Assembly: GCA_949372955.1 (NCBI GenBank)
Contig: CASIAX010000004.1
Span: 1 to 64,000, forward strand
Direction of reading: 5' to 3'
DNA: 64,000 nt
Source: SGZJ01 sp949372955
Lineage (GTDB): Bacteria > Bacteroidota > Bacteroidia > Flavobacteriales > Flavobacteriaceae
Shown here: one piece after another, positions 1 through 8,822 of the stretch
How positions within the stretch are numbered: position 1 is the stretch's first letter
Layout of the letters: each line of letters opens with the position of its first letter
The notes under the pieces: model-generated
What the model saw: the letters and a program-made list of their open reading frames with translations, nothing else
Told to the model about the DNA's origin: nothing
Databases searched by the model: none
Made by a program: the position numbers and the translations under genes

Positions 1-530
1 TCAGATACCTTTGAGCTATATATTTTGTGTTCAGCAATTTTTCTAGCTATATATAGTTTTATTTTAAATTTCTTTTCTGAAATATTTTCAGGTTTTTTAA
101 TAAATACTTGTTCGCTTATGGGTTCAGATTGAGATGCAATTTCACCCAAAAAAGAACTTATTACTGGAACTTTTCTCCAGCCAATTATTTCTAGCTCCTG
201 TTTTTTAATTTCTTTTAAAAAAATATCCCTAAAAAAATCTGTTTGATTTTTTGGTATAAATAGCATACCAACAGCATAATTTCTTTCCTCTGGTAAATCA
301 AATTCACATACTTTTCTAAAATAGGTATGTGGAATATCTATAAGTAGTCCAGCTCCGTCGCCTGTGACACCATCAGAGCTTACGCCACCTCTATGCTTTA
401 GTTTAATTAATATCTCTAAAGCATCATGAATTATTTGATTTGTTTTCTCGCCGTTTAAATTGCAAATAAATCCAGCTCCGCAATTTTCATGCTCATACTC
501 TGGCCTATATAGTCCTTGTTTTTTAAACAT
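1..530 (-). CDS. gltB: Glutamate synthase large subunit, N-terminal part (runs off the left edge)
   Basis: The reverse strand from an ATG at 530 translates without a stop for 176 codons and leaves the window at base 1. The protein begins MFKKQGLYRPEYEHENCGAG, the start of the class II glutamine amidotransferase domain of the GOGAT large subunit. Cys17, in ENCGAGF, is the expected N-terminal nucleophile, so residues 1-16 would be a propeptide removed on maturation. Other family landmarks are KHRGGVSSDGVTGDGAG and IDIPHTYF. The enzyme transfers the amide nitrogen of glutamine to 2-oxoglutarate to give two glutamates in the cytoplasm. It points away from the porin and ammonium transporter genes to its right, which suits an ammonium-assimilation locus. 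Only about an eighth of the usual ~1500 residues is visible, so the synthase and FMN domains cannot be checked. Confidence 0.93.
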   Translation of the reverse strand, partial: MFKKQGLYRPEYEHENCGAGFICNLNGEKTNQIIHDALEILIKLKHRGGVSSDGVTGDGAGLLIDIPHTYFRKVCEFDLPEERNYAVGMLFIPKNQTDFFRDIFLKEIKKQELEIIGWRKVPVISSFLGEIASQSEPISEQVFIKKPENISEKKFKIKLYIARKIAEHKIYSSKVS

Positions 531-964
531 GTTTTTCTGCTTATTTAGTTTATTGGGGAATACTAATGTAGACACAATGATTAGTTTAAAAAAATATCAA
601 ATTATTATTAGGAATTACACAAATTTAGCTATCAAAAAAAATATATTTATCATTTTAATGGTGTTTTTTTGTTGATTTAATAATCATTTTTAAAAACATA
701 TAATATTTAATTTATTCTTATTATAATAACTGAATTAATAAAGATTTAATTAAAAATTTATGTAATTCGTACAAATAATACATTTTTTATAAATTATAAA
801 TTATTACTTTTTTCTATTTTTATTGCTTTTTTTATTGTTTTTGATATTTTTAATATGTTAAATTATCAGATTCATAAAAATTATATTTTACTCATTTTTT
901 ATAACAATATTTTTTCTTTTTTAACATAGATTTAGCTGCATATTAATCTAAAATAGAAATAATT
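531..964. other. Divergent AT-rich intergenic region
   Basis: This 434-base gap separates divergent gltB and the porin gene. It is extremely AT-rich with many short A and T runs, and no reading frame in it resembles a protein. It must hold the promoters of both genes. I could not find a complete TTTG...TAnnTTTG pair for either direction; TAGATTTA just before the porin gene is the nearest match to a -7 box. No convincing hairpin or operator was seen. Confidence 0.6.
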
Positions 965-1594
965 ATGAAAAATTTATTTACATTTTTATTTGTCTCATTT
1001 ATTTCAGTCTTTACTTCCTTTGGACAAGAAATAAGTGGAGACGTTGTTAGCCGTTATGTATGGAGAGGTACTCAATTTGGGGATTCAGCGCACATTCAAC
1101 CCGCACTATCTTATTCTACTGGTGATTTTGAAATCGGTGCTTGGGGGAGTTTTGCACTTTCTGGTAATGATGGAGGATCTGAATTAGACCTTTACATTTC
1201 TTATGATCTTGGATTTGCTTCACTTACACTTACTAATTACACATTCCCTGGAGATGCTAGTGCGTCTATTATTCCAGATGACTTTTTTGGAGTAGAGGGT
1301 TACGAGTTAAGTACAGGCTTTGATTTAGGCCCTGTTGGAATGACAGTAGGTTATTTCACTGAGACAGAAGATTTATACATTGAAACTGGATTTTCTTTAG
1401 GATCTCTTGATGTAGCTATTGGTGGCGGAAATGAAGTGTATACTTTAGATGGCGATTTTGCTATATGTAATGTTTCATTTGGAACTTCAAAAGAAATTAA
1501 AATAACAGAGGATTATTCATTACCTGTATTTGGTTCTTTTGTTTATAACCCAGATACAACTGATGCCTTTTTAGTATTTGGCGCTAGTTTTTAA
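965..1594 (+). CDS. TorF-family putative outer-membrane porin
   Basis: A 209-residue exported protein. Residues 1-20 are a signal peptide (Lys at 2, hydrophobic core, cut near SFG-Q). The mature part is made of alternating short beta-strand segments rich in Gly, Ser, Tyr and Thr, starts with EISGDVVSRYVWRG and ends in a Phe (FGASF), as outer-membrane barrels do. The opening resembles the TorF/TIGR02001 group, which begins with a 'G-x-V-S-x-Y-x-x-R-G' strand. It lies 23 bases before the ammonium transporter and is probably co-transcribed with it, so I infer a role in letting small nitrogen compounds through the outer membrane; the actual substrate is not shown by sequence. Confidence 0.75.
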   Translation: MKNLFTFLFVSFISVFTSFGQEISGDVVSRYVWRGTQFGDSAHIQPALSYSTGDFEIGAWGSFALSGNDGGSELDLYISYDLGFASLTLTNYTFPGDASASIIPDDFFGVEGYELSTGFDLGPVGMTVGYFTETEDLYIETGFSLGSLDVAIGGGNEVYTLDGDFAICNVSFGTSKEIKITEDYSLPVFGSFVYNPDTTDAFLVFGASF

Positions 1595-1617
1595 TATTAA
1601 TCTTAAACATTAAAATT

Positions 1618-2965
1618 ATGTATAATATATTATTATTTTTTAAATCTTTACTTCAAGAATCTGTTTCAGCAGTGTCTGAAGTTATTGATGTGGTGACGTC
1701 TGAAGATGTTACTGCTGCAGTTGAGGCTGTTCAAAGTGGTTTTTATGCGGATATGGGAATGATGTGGATGCTTATTGCTGGTATTCTTGTTTTCTTTATG
1801 CAAGCTGGTTTTACTTTAGTTGAGTCTGGAATGACTAGATCTAAAAATGCAGTTAATATCGCAATGAAAAACTTATTAGATATTACTGTTGGTTCTTTAA
1901 CCTATTGGTTCGTTGGATATTCATTAATGTATGGTAGTTCAGAAAATGGATACTTCTTTTGGAGTGGTATAATGCAAGGAGAAGGAGCTGACTTATTCTT
2001 TCAAACAATGTTTGCTGCTACTGCCGCAACAATCGTTTCCGGAGCAATTGCAGGTAGAACTAAGTACTCAACCTATGCTATCTTTACAGTTGTAATGACG
2101 GCCTTTATTTATCCAATCGCTGGTGGTTGGGAATGGAATGGAGGATTCTTAAATACAGCATCTTTCATGCCTGTTGAATTTATAGATTTTGCAGGATCTT
2201 CAATCGTTCACTCTGTTGGTGGATGGGCAGCTTTAGTTGGAGCATACATGGTTGGTCCAAGAATTGGAAAATTTGTTGATGGAAAGGTTATGCCGATTCC
2301 AGGTCATAATCAAATCCTTGCAACTTTAGGAGTATTTATTCTATGGTTAGGATGGTTTGGTTTTAATGGTGGATCTCAATTAGCTTGGGGTGGTCCTGAT
2401 GCAATTGCCGCTTCAAATGTTGTATTATTTACAAATTTAGCTGCTGCCGCTGGTGGTCTCGGTGCTTTAATTACAACATGGATTTGGTATGGAAAACCTA
2501 ATCTTAGTTCAATCATTAAATGGAGCCTTAGCTGGACTTGTAAGTATTACAGCTGGATGCGGGAATATGACTGCTATTGGTTCTGTTTTTGCCGGCTTAA
2601 TAGGTGGTATTATAGTTGTTTTTTCTATCGAATTTATTGAGAAAAAACTGAAAATTGATGATGCAATCGGAGCAGCTTCCGTTCACGGTGTCGCTGGTGT
2701 TTGGGGTACTTTAGTCATAGGTCTTTGGGGAGTTGATGGTGATACGGGAATTGGACTCTTTAATGGTGGTGGTGCTTCACAGCTAGGGGCCCAAGCTATT
2801 GGAGTTTTAGCCTATGCATTATGGGCTACTGTATTAGCATTCTTAGTTTTCGGAATACTTAAAAAGGCTATTGGTCTTAGAGTAAGCGAAGAAGTTGAAA
2901 TCGCAGGATTAGACGAATCTGAGCATGGTTCTATTGCTTATGCAGGAATTAGAAAAAGAAAATGA
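1618..2965 (+). pseudogene. amt: Ammonium transporter (Amt), interrupted by a +1 frameshift
   Basis: Two overlapping frames make one Amt protein. Frame 1 (1618-2640) carries residues 1-298 and then becomes nonsense; frame 2 supplies the rest from about 2510 to 2965. Removing one A from the AA at 2511-2512 restores a 448-residue protein reading ...KPNLSSSLNGALAGLV... across the junction, as expected for the family. Conserved features survive: AGFTLVESGMTRSKNAVNIA (residues 63-82), the twin pore histidines at about 198 (IVHSVGGW) and 356 (SVHGVAGVWGTL), and about eleven membrane segments. The family conducts ammonium across the inner membrane. No P-II (glnK) gene is next to it. The lesion could be a consensus error or true inactivation; both halves remain well conserved, which argues for error or a very recent mutation. 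Confidence 0.88.
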
Positions 2966-2993
2966 TTTAAAATTTAGTTTGTTAATAGTGATT

Positions 2994-3030
2994 AAAATGG
3001 CTTAGAAAATATTTTCTTAGCCATTTTTTT
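2994..3030 (+). terminator. Rho-independent terminator after amt
   Basis: Bases 2994-3009 and 3012-3027 form a 16-base stem with one mismatch (AAAATGGCTTAGAAAA against its complement), a tiny AT loop, and a T run on the 3' side reaching 3030. It lies 29 bases after the amt stop codon and separates the porin-amt unit from ppc. Confidence 0.88.
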
Positions 3031-3142
3031 ATTAAAAGTTTAATTAAAATTGATATTATCTGCTAAATCCATAATATTTAAATAAATTATATCTAAATAT
3101 CACTATTTAAACTAATTTCACTAAAATATTAATAAAAATTAA

Positions 3143-5728
3143 ATGTCGGGAAAACCAAAAGTTACTAGATTTAAAGAAAGTGTACTTTCAAAATTTCAAA
3201 TTTACAATAGTATATTTTTAACGCTCCCATTTGATAGTATTAATAAAACAGGAGTGCTTCTTCCATTATTTCATGAAACCTGCGAAAGAGGATTTAAAAA
3301 TGGCAATAATCCATCTGAAATTATTGAAGATTTTTTTCAAAAGTACCAAGCTAGAAGATCGAAAAAGAGTCAGATTAATCTTTTATTTAGGTTTATTCAA
3401 TATATAGAAAGACAAGTAGTTCTTTTTGATGCTATTGAAGATGCTTCCTTTTCAATAGTAAATAATATGGACGGCGTAGGTACTATTAGAAACTTGAAAG
3501 AGTCTGCAATAACCGACGACAAAATTCAAGAATTAAAAAAATACATTGATGATTTTAATGTTAAAATTGTATTAACTGCTCATCCAACACAATTTTATCC
3601 TGATAATGTTTTAGGTATTATCACAGATCTTACGGAGGCCATAAAAAATAATAAACTTCTTGATATTAAAAACTACCTTACTCAACTAGCGAAAACTTCA
3701 TTTTTTAAATCTAAAAAACCAAGTCCATTTGATGAAGCAGTAAATTTAATATGGTATTTAGAAAATGTTTTTTACCACTCCTTTGGTGATATTTATAATT
3801 ATATAAAAGAAAATATTTTCAATAATAAAGATTTTGAAAATAATCTAATGAGTATTGGCTTTTGGCCGGGAGGAGATAGAGATGGAAATCCATTTGTAAC
3901 TCCTGAAATTACTTTACAGGTAGCAGATAGATTAAAACAGACGATAGTTAAAAATTATTATAAAGATGTTAGAGAATTAAAGAGAAGACTTACTTTTAAA
4001 GGGGTAGAAGAAAAAATTAATGCAATTCAAGATAAATTATACTTAGTTATTTTTGAAAAAGACAAAGATTATAATTTCTCATCTCAAAATCTTATAAATG
4101 ATCTTTTAAAAATAAAGCAATTAATTGTTAAAGAGCACCAGTCTTTATACTTGAACCTAGTAGATAGTTTGATAAATAAAGTAAAATTATTCGGTTCTCA
4201 TTTTGCAACTATGGATATTAGACAAGATAGTAGGGTGCATAACAATGTATTTAATGAAATAGTTAAAAGTTCAATTAAAAACAAATTAGGTCCTTTTCCA
4301 AATAATTACTTTGAACTTATTGAAACAGAACAAATTCAAATTTTATCTAAAGTAAAAGGTAGTATAGACCTTTCAAATTTCTCTGACAAACTAGTGTTGA
4401 ACACTTTAAACACTATTAAAGCGATTAAAAAAATTCAAAATTCAAACGGTGAAAAAGCTGCTAATAGGTATATTATTAGTAATAATAAAACTGCTTTAAA
4501 TGTAATGCAGTTATATGCAATGTTGAAGTTAGTGGCTTTTGATGAAGTATTAACTATTGACATATGTCCTCTATTTGAAACAATTGAAGATTTAGAAAAT
4601 GCCTCGGATGTAATGAAAACTTTATACACAAACCCAACTTATCTAGCTCATTTACGCAGTAGAAGACTTAAACAAAACATTATGTTAGGTTTTTCTGACG
4701 GTACAAAAGATGGAGGGTATTTAATGGCTAACTGGGCTATTTATAAGGCAAAGCAAATGCTTACTAGTATTTCCAGAAAATATAAAGTAGATGTTATATT
4801 TTTTGACGGTAGAGGGGGACCACCAGCAAGAGGTGGTGGGAAAACACATAAGTTCTATGCTTCTTTAGGACCAAGTATTGAGTCTAAAGAAGTTCAGTTA
4901 ACTGTCCAAGGACAAACAATAAGTTCTAATTTTGGAACATTAGATTCTTCAAAATATAATATTGAGCAACTTATGAGCTCTGGTATTTTAAATAAATTAA
5001 ATGAGACTGACTTGACAATTTCTAACGATTGTCATGAAACAATGGATAATTTATCTAAGATTAGCTATGAAGCATATGTTAATTTCAAAAACCATCCTAA
5101 ATTTCTTCCATATTTAGAGCATATGAGTACCTTGAAATATTATTCAAAAACAAATGTAGGTAGTCGGCCATCAAAGAGAAATTCAGATGATAAATTGGTT
5201 TTTTCTGATTTAAGGGCAATTCCTTTTGTTGGTTCATGGAGTCAACTAAAGCAAAATGTTCCTGGCTTCTTTGGGGTTGGGTATGCAATAAAGTACTACG
5301 ACGATTTAGGGGAGCTTAGTAAAGTAAAGAAACTATACAAAGAGTCTAGTTTCTTTAAAACTTTAATTGAAAATAGTATGATGTCGCTTTCTAAATCTTT
5401 TTTAGACCTGACAAAGTATATGTCTAAAGATAAAGATTATGGAGATTTTTGGAATATCATATATGATGAATACAACAATACCTTAGAGATGCTCTACAAG
5501 TTAACTGGTTCTAGAAAATTAATGAAGGAAGAGCCAGTAGGGAAATTATCCATTGAAGCAAGAGAGTCTATCGTGCTTCCTCTTTTAACAATTCAGCAAC
5601 ACGCACTAAAAAAACTCCAGGAATTAAAAAAAGATCCTGTAAAAAATAAAGACGAAATTATTATTTATGATAAGATTGTAACTAGATCTTTATTTGGAAA
5701 TATTAATGCTAGTCGAAATTCTGCTTAG
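3143..5728 (+). CDS. ppc: Phosphoenolpyruvate carboxylase
   Basis: An 861-residue cytoplasmic enzyme that adds bicarbonate to phosphoenolpyruvate to give oxaloacetate, refilling the TCA cycle. Seen directly: the catalytic-His motif LTAHPTQ (His147), the phosphate-binding GFWPGGDRDGNPF (239-251), and the mobile-loop motif FDGRGGPPARGGG (about 554-566). The length is slightly below the roughly 880-930 of enterobacterial PEPC and normal for Bacteroidota. The C-terminus is SRNSA instead of the usual RNTG, so the strongly conserved terminal glycine is missing. The ATG at 3143 follows an A-rich stretch. Its last four bases overlap the end of convergent purT. Confidence 0.96.
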   Translation: MSGKPKVTRFKESVLSKFQIYNSIFLTLPFDSINKTGVLLPLFHETCERGFKNGNNPSEIIEDFFQKYQARRSKKSQINLLFRFIQYIERQVVLFDAIEDASFSIVNNMDGVGTIRNLKESAITDDKIQELKKYIDDFNVKIVLTAHPTQFYPDNVLGIITDLTEAIKNNKLLDIKNYLTQLAKTSFFKSKKPSPFDEAVNLIWYLENVFYHSFGDIYNYIKENIFNNKDFENNLMSIGFWPGGDRDGNPFVTPEITLQVADRLKQTIVKNYYKDVRELKRRLTFKGVEEKINAIQDKLYLVIFEKDKDYNFSSQNLINDLLKIKQLIVKEHQSLYLNLVDSLINKVKLFGSHFATMDIRQDSRVHNNVFNEIVKSSIKNKLGPFPNNYFELIETEQIQILSKVKGSIDLSNFSDKLVLNTLNTIKAIKKIQNSNGEKAANRYIISNNKTALNVMQLYAMLKLVAFDEVLTIDICPLFETIEDLENASDVMKTLYTNPTYLAHLRSRRLKQNIMLGFSDGTKDGGYLMANWAIYKAKQMLTSISRKYKVDVIFFDGRGGPPARGGGKTHKFYASLGPSIESKEVQLTVQGQTISSNFGTLDSSKYNIEQLMSSGILNKLNETDLTISNDCHETMDNLSKISYEAYVNFKNHPKFLPYLEHMSTLKYYSKTNVGSRPSKRNSDDKLVFSDLRAIPFVGSWSQLKQNVPGFFGVGYAIKYYDDLGELSKVKKLYKESSFFKTLIENSMMSLSKSFLDLTKYMSKDKDYGDFWNIIYDEYNNTLEMLYKLTGSRKLMKEEPVGKLSIEARESIVLPLLTIQQHALKKLQELKKDPVKNKDEIIIYDKIVTRSLFGNINASRNSA

Positions 5729-6885
5729 TCAATTTTGATTTTAGAAGCTACTTTTTTAGCTCTATCAATTAATATTGAGGTTTCTTCCTGTCCAAAGGCT
5801 AGAGCAACCGCCATTCTTCTATACTTTCTTGTGCTAGGTTTACCAAATATTTTAAAGTCTGTGTTTTTATAATTTGCTGCTTCTTCCAGTCCTGATATTA
5901 TTGGAAATTCACTGCTTTCATTATCAGCGAGAACGACTGCAGATGCGCCATTTCTAATAAGAGGTATTTCTATAATAGGAATTCCTAATATTGCACGGGC
6001 ATGTAATTCAAATTCAGAGTAGTTCTGTGTTCCAGCTAGAGTTACCATTCCAGTATCATGAGGTCTAGGTGATAGCTCTGAAAAGTATACACCATTTTTA
6101 CCAATAAAAAATTCAACTCCCCAAATACCATTTCCGCCTAGTGCATCGGTTACTCTTGCTGCCATTTCTTGAGCTGTTTTTAAATGAGTATCCTCCATTT
6201 TCATAGGTTGCCAACTCTCTTGGTAATCTCCTCTTTCTTGTCTATGACCAATTGGCGGACAGAACAAAGTATTGTTATGATTTTGGGTTAAGGTGAGTAG
6301 GGTAATTTCGTAATCAAAGGATATAAACTCTTCTACAATTACTTCCATTAAATCTCCTCTTGATCCTTTTAAAGCTTCATTCCATGCTTTTTCAATGTCA
6401 GCTTCACTTTTAATCACAGATTGCCCTTTACCAGATGATGACATTAATGGTTTAACTACGCAAGGTATGCCTGTATATTTTACTCCTTTAATTAGTTCAT
6501 TATAAGAACTAGCATATTTATATTTTGCAGTTTTTAACTCTAAATCTATAGCAGCTAAGTCTCTAATGGATTTTCTATTCATAGTGAAATTTGCTGCTTT
6601 TGCAGAGGGGATTACGTTATATCCTTGTTTTTCATATTCATAGAAACGTTCTGTTCTAATACTTTCCACTTCAGGTACTATAAAATCTGGTTTATGTTTA
6701 GCTACAATTCTGTCTAATTCTTCTCCATCCAACATATTTATTACCTCAAATTCATGCGCTACTTGCATTGCAGGCGCATCTTTATAATTATCCACTGCAA
6801 TTACATATTGCCCTAATCTTTGAAAAGCAATTACAACCTCTTTCCCTAATTCACCAGAACCTAATAAAAGTATTTTATTTCTCAT
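5725..6885 (-). CDS. purT: Formate-dependent phosphoribosylglycinamide formyltransferase
   Basis: A 386-residue ATP-grasp enzyme of purine synthesis. It makes formyl-GAR from GAR, formate and ATP, the folate-independent route for the third step. The N-terminal Rossmann-like part starts ILLLGSGELGKEVVIAFQRLG. The ATP-grasp core includes PCVVKPLMSSSGKGQS, EEFISFDYEITLLTL and the metal-binding FSELSPRPHDTGMVTL. Length matches the family (about 390). The ATG at 6885 sits only four bases after a TAAGTTTG promoter box, so the mRNA may have almost no leader. It converges with ppc (four-base overlap) and diverges from era. The other purine genes here are purE and purK. Confidence 0.96.
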   Translation of the reverse strand: MRNKILLLGSGELGKEVVIAFQRLGQYVIAVDNYKDAPAMQVAHEFEVINMLDGEELDRIVAKHKPDFIVPEVESIRTERFYEYEKQGYNVIPSAKAANFTMNRKSIRDLAAIDLELKTAKYKYASSYNELIKGVKYTGIPCVVKPLMSSSGKGQSVIKSEADIEKAWNEALKGSRGDLMEVIVEEFISFDYEITLLTLTQNHNNTLFCPPIGHRQERGDYQESWQPMKMEDTHLKTAQEMAARVTDALGGNGIWGVEFFIGKNGVYFSELSPRPHDTGMVTLAGTQNYSEFELHARAILGIPIIEIPLIRNGASAVVLADNESSEFPIISGLEEAANYKNTDFKIFGKPSTRKYRRMAVALAFGQEETSILIDRAKKVASKIKID

Positions 6886-6889
6886 GTTA

Positions 6890-6897
6890 CAAACTTA
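6890..6897 (-). promoter_or_regulatory. Promoter -7 box of purT
   Basis: The minus strand reads TAAGTTTG, a perfect TAnnTTTG Bacteroidota box, ending four bases before the purT ATG. A matching upstream TTTG is not evident. Transcription would start at or next to the ATG, giving a leaderless or nearly leaderless message. Confidence 0.5.
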
Positions 6898-6933
6898 ATA
6901 AAATTATAAGAACCTCTTATAAAGCATATAAAT

Positions 6934-6967
6934 TTTGTATCATATACAATTTATAAAAGTATCTTTG
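6934..6967 (+). promoter_or_regulatory. Promoter of era
   Basis: TTTG at 6934-6937, 22 bases, then TATCTTTG at 6960-6967, matching the Bacteroidota TTTG/TAnnTTTG pattern. The era ATG at 6980 lies 13 bases further on, so the leader would be very short. Confidence 0.65.
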
Positions 6968-6979
6968 ATAAAAAATTAT

Positions 6980-7858
6980 ATGCATAAGGCTGGTTTTGTA
7001 AATATTATAGGAAATCCAAATGTTGGAAAATCTACTCTAATGAATTCATTTGTTGGTGAAAAGCTTTCTATTATAACTTCAAAAGCTCAAACTACAAGAC
7101 ATAGAATTTTAGGGATTGTAAATGGTGATGACTTTCAAATGGTTATTTCCGATACCCCTGGAATAATAAAACCTGCTTATGAACTTCAATCCTCCATGAT
7201 GGATTTTGTAAAGGCTGCGTTAGATGATGCAGATGTTTTAGTTTATATGGTTGAAATTGGAGAGAAAGACCTTAAAGATGAAAAGTTTTTTGAAAAAATC
7301 ATCAATTCTAAAATACCTGTTTTATTACTAATCAATAAAATTGATATATCCAACCAAGAAGAACTAGAAGAGTATTCACAAATGTGGAAAGAAAAAGTTC
7401 CAAATGCAGAGATATACCCTGTTTCTGCCTTAAAGAATTTTCATATAAAAGAAGTTTTTAATAGAATAGTAGAGTTGCTTCCTTTATCTCCCCCTTTTTA
7501 CCCTAAAGATCAACTGACCGACAAACCAGAGCGATTTTTTGTAAATGAAATAGTGAGAGAAAAAATCCTTAAGTACTACAAAAAAGAAATTCCATATTCT
7601 GTAGAAATCTTAACCGAGGAGTTTTTTGAAGAAGAAAAAATTATTAGGATTAGATCTGTCATAATGGTAGAAAGAGAAAGCCAAAAAGGCATTGTTATTG
7701 GCCATAAAGGTGTTGCTTTAAAAAGAGTAGGTACGCAGGCTAGAAGAGATTTAGAAGCGTTCTTTGGTAAACAAGTTCATATTGAACTTTATGTTAAAGT
7801 CAATAAAAATTGGAGAAGCAATCAAAACCAACTACGAAGGTTTGGTTACAATAATTAA
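6980..7858 (+). CDS. era: GTPase Era
   Basis: A 292-residue GTPase that helps mature 16S rRNA and assemble the 30S subunit. I chose the ATG at 6980 (MHKAGFVNIIGNPNVGKST) because Era proteins of this group start there and a promoter box ends at 6967; the frame is open back to 6935. Motifs: G1 GNPNVGKST, G3 DTPG, G4 NKID, G5 VSALK, then a C-terminal KH domain with VIGHKGVALKRVGTQAR. The length is about that of E. coli Era (301). A second ribosome GTPase, der, lies 1 kb downstream. Confidence 0.95.
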   Translation: MHKAGFVNIIGNPNVGKSTLMNSFVGEKLSIITSKAQTTRHRILGIVNGDDFQMVISDTPGIIKPAYELQSSMMDFVKAALDDADVLVYMVEIGEKDLKDEKFFEKIINSKIPVLLLINKIDISNQEELEEYSQMWKEKVPNAEIYPVSALKNFHIKEVFNRIVELLPLSPPFYPKDQLTDKPERFFVNEIVREKILKYYKKEIPYSVEILTEEFFEEEKIIRIRSVIMVERESQKGIVIGHKGVALKRVGTQARRDLEAFFGKQVHIELYVKVNKNWRSNQNQLRRFGYNN

Positions 7859-7961
7859 AACATTTTCCTTTTTTTTAAAATCATAATTCCAATTAGTTAA
7901 AACTCATTTTTGTTCTTAAGTATAAATTAGTTTTTATTATTAACTTATAAAAATTATAAAA

Positions 7962-8717
7962 ATGAAAAATTTACTAGTATTATTATTAATTCCATTTTTT
8001 GCTTTTTCTCAAACAAATCCTAATAGTGAATATTGGCAAACGAATGAATGGACTCCTAAATCTGGAATGAATGCAGAGTTTGAAGCTGGTGTCGCAAAAA
8101 AGACAGATAAATTTAATGGAACGGCTGAAACGTCTATGGTTACGTACCAAATCATTACTGGACAAGATCAAGGAAAGTATATGAGAGTTATGGGTAATAG
8201 AAATGCAGCAGCTTTTGACGAAGATAACACTGCAGAATTAGCTTATTGGGGTAAGCATGTAATGCCTTATGTTCAAAGTAATGACGGAAATAAAAGATGG
8301 TGGAGAATGAAAGGACTTTGTCAAAATTGGAATAATGATGCACCACCAGCTAAATTTGTAAAAATGACAACATACACTATCAAGTCAGGTCAGATGACAG
8401 ATTTTTTAAGATTTTGGAGAAATAACAATAAGGTTCAGAAAGAACTTGGTTATTCTGGTGTTAGCGGATTATTTATGTTAGTTTCAGGTGGGGAGTCACG
8501 ACAATTGTTAGAAGTAGAGCCTTATAATAGTCATGCTGAAGGAATGGGTGATTTCACTGATCCTGATGTTGATTATGTTGATGCATATAATGAAATGCAC
8601 GGCTGGAGAACTCATCGTATTGATGAGAAAGCTGCTATGGCATCTATCGATGAAGTATGGGGCATTACTGTACAGACTGCAGAGTTAAATACAGAAATGT
8701 CTACAAAAATGAAATAA
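7962..8717 (+). CDS. Secreted protein of unknown function with an internal duplication
   Basis: A 251-residue protein I cannot name. Residues 1-16 are a signal peptide (hydrophobic core, AFSQ cut). The mature part holds two similar segments, about 24-84 and 132-190: each has an aromatic strand followed by a K-S-G motif and a helix with a Phe (EWTPKSGMNAEF and TYTIKSGQMTDF). This pattern suggests two ferredoxin-like halves, as in dimeric alpha-beta barrel proteins (NIPSNAP- or EthD-like), but that is inference from pattern only. Trp is abundant (WWRMKG, NWNND). There is a single Cys (120) and no lipobox, so it is probably periplasmic or extracellular. It has its own terminator and sits alone between era and der. 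Confidence 0.75.
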   Translation: MKNLLVLLLIPFFAFSQTNPNSEYWQTNEWTPKSGMNAEFEAGVAKKTDKFNGTAETSMVTYQIITGQDQGKYMRVMGNRNAAAFDEDNTAELAYWGKHVMPYVQSNDGNKRWWRMKGLCQNWNNDAPPAKFVKMTTYTIKSGQMTDFLRFWRNNNKVQKELGYSGVSGLFMLVSGGESRQLLEVEPYNSHAEGMGDFTDPDVDYVDAYNEMHGWRTHRIDEKAAMASIDEVWGITVQTAELNTEMSTKMK

Positions 8718-8740
8718 TTTTTGATAATTTATTGTTTAAA

Positions 8741-8775
8741 AAAAGTTGATTAATTTATTAATCAACTTTTTTTTT
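8741..8775 (+). terminator. Rho-independent terminator after the secreted unknown gene
   Basis: Perfect 14-base inverted repeat, AAAAGTTGATTAAT (8741-8754) with its complement at 8757-8770, two-base loop and a run of nine T (8767-8775). It begins 24 bases after the stop codon. As A-runs flank the left arm it could also work from the other strand, but no gene there needs it. Confidence 0.9.
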
Positions 8776-8798
8776 ATGTTAAATCCTAGTTTTAGCGT

Positions 8799-8806
8799 TA
8801 CATTTG
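8799..8806 (+). promoter_or_regulatory. Promoter -7 box of der
   Basis: TACATTTG, a perfect TAnnTTTG, 16 bases before the der ATG at 8823. A clear upstream TTTG is not visible; the -33 zone falls just after the T-tract of the preceding terminator. Confidence 0.55.
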
Positions 8807-8822
8807 CATTCATTTTAATGAT

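Noticed and set aside
460..675. 71-residue plus-strand reading frame near the left edge
   Set aside because: Its first part lies opposite the well-supported gltB start and the rest is AT-rich intergenic DNA; the sequence is hydrophobic low-complexity with no family likeness.
2489..2520. Programmed +1 frameshifting in amt
   Set aside because: No known slippery site, stop codon or stimulating structure at the junction, and Amt genes are not known to use recoding; a one-base insertion explains it more simply.
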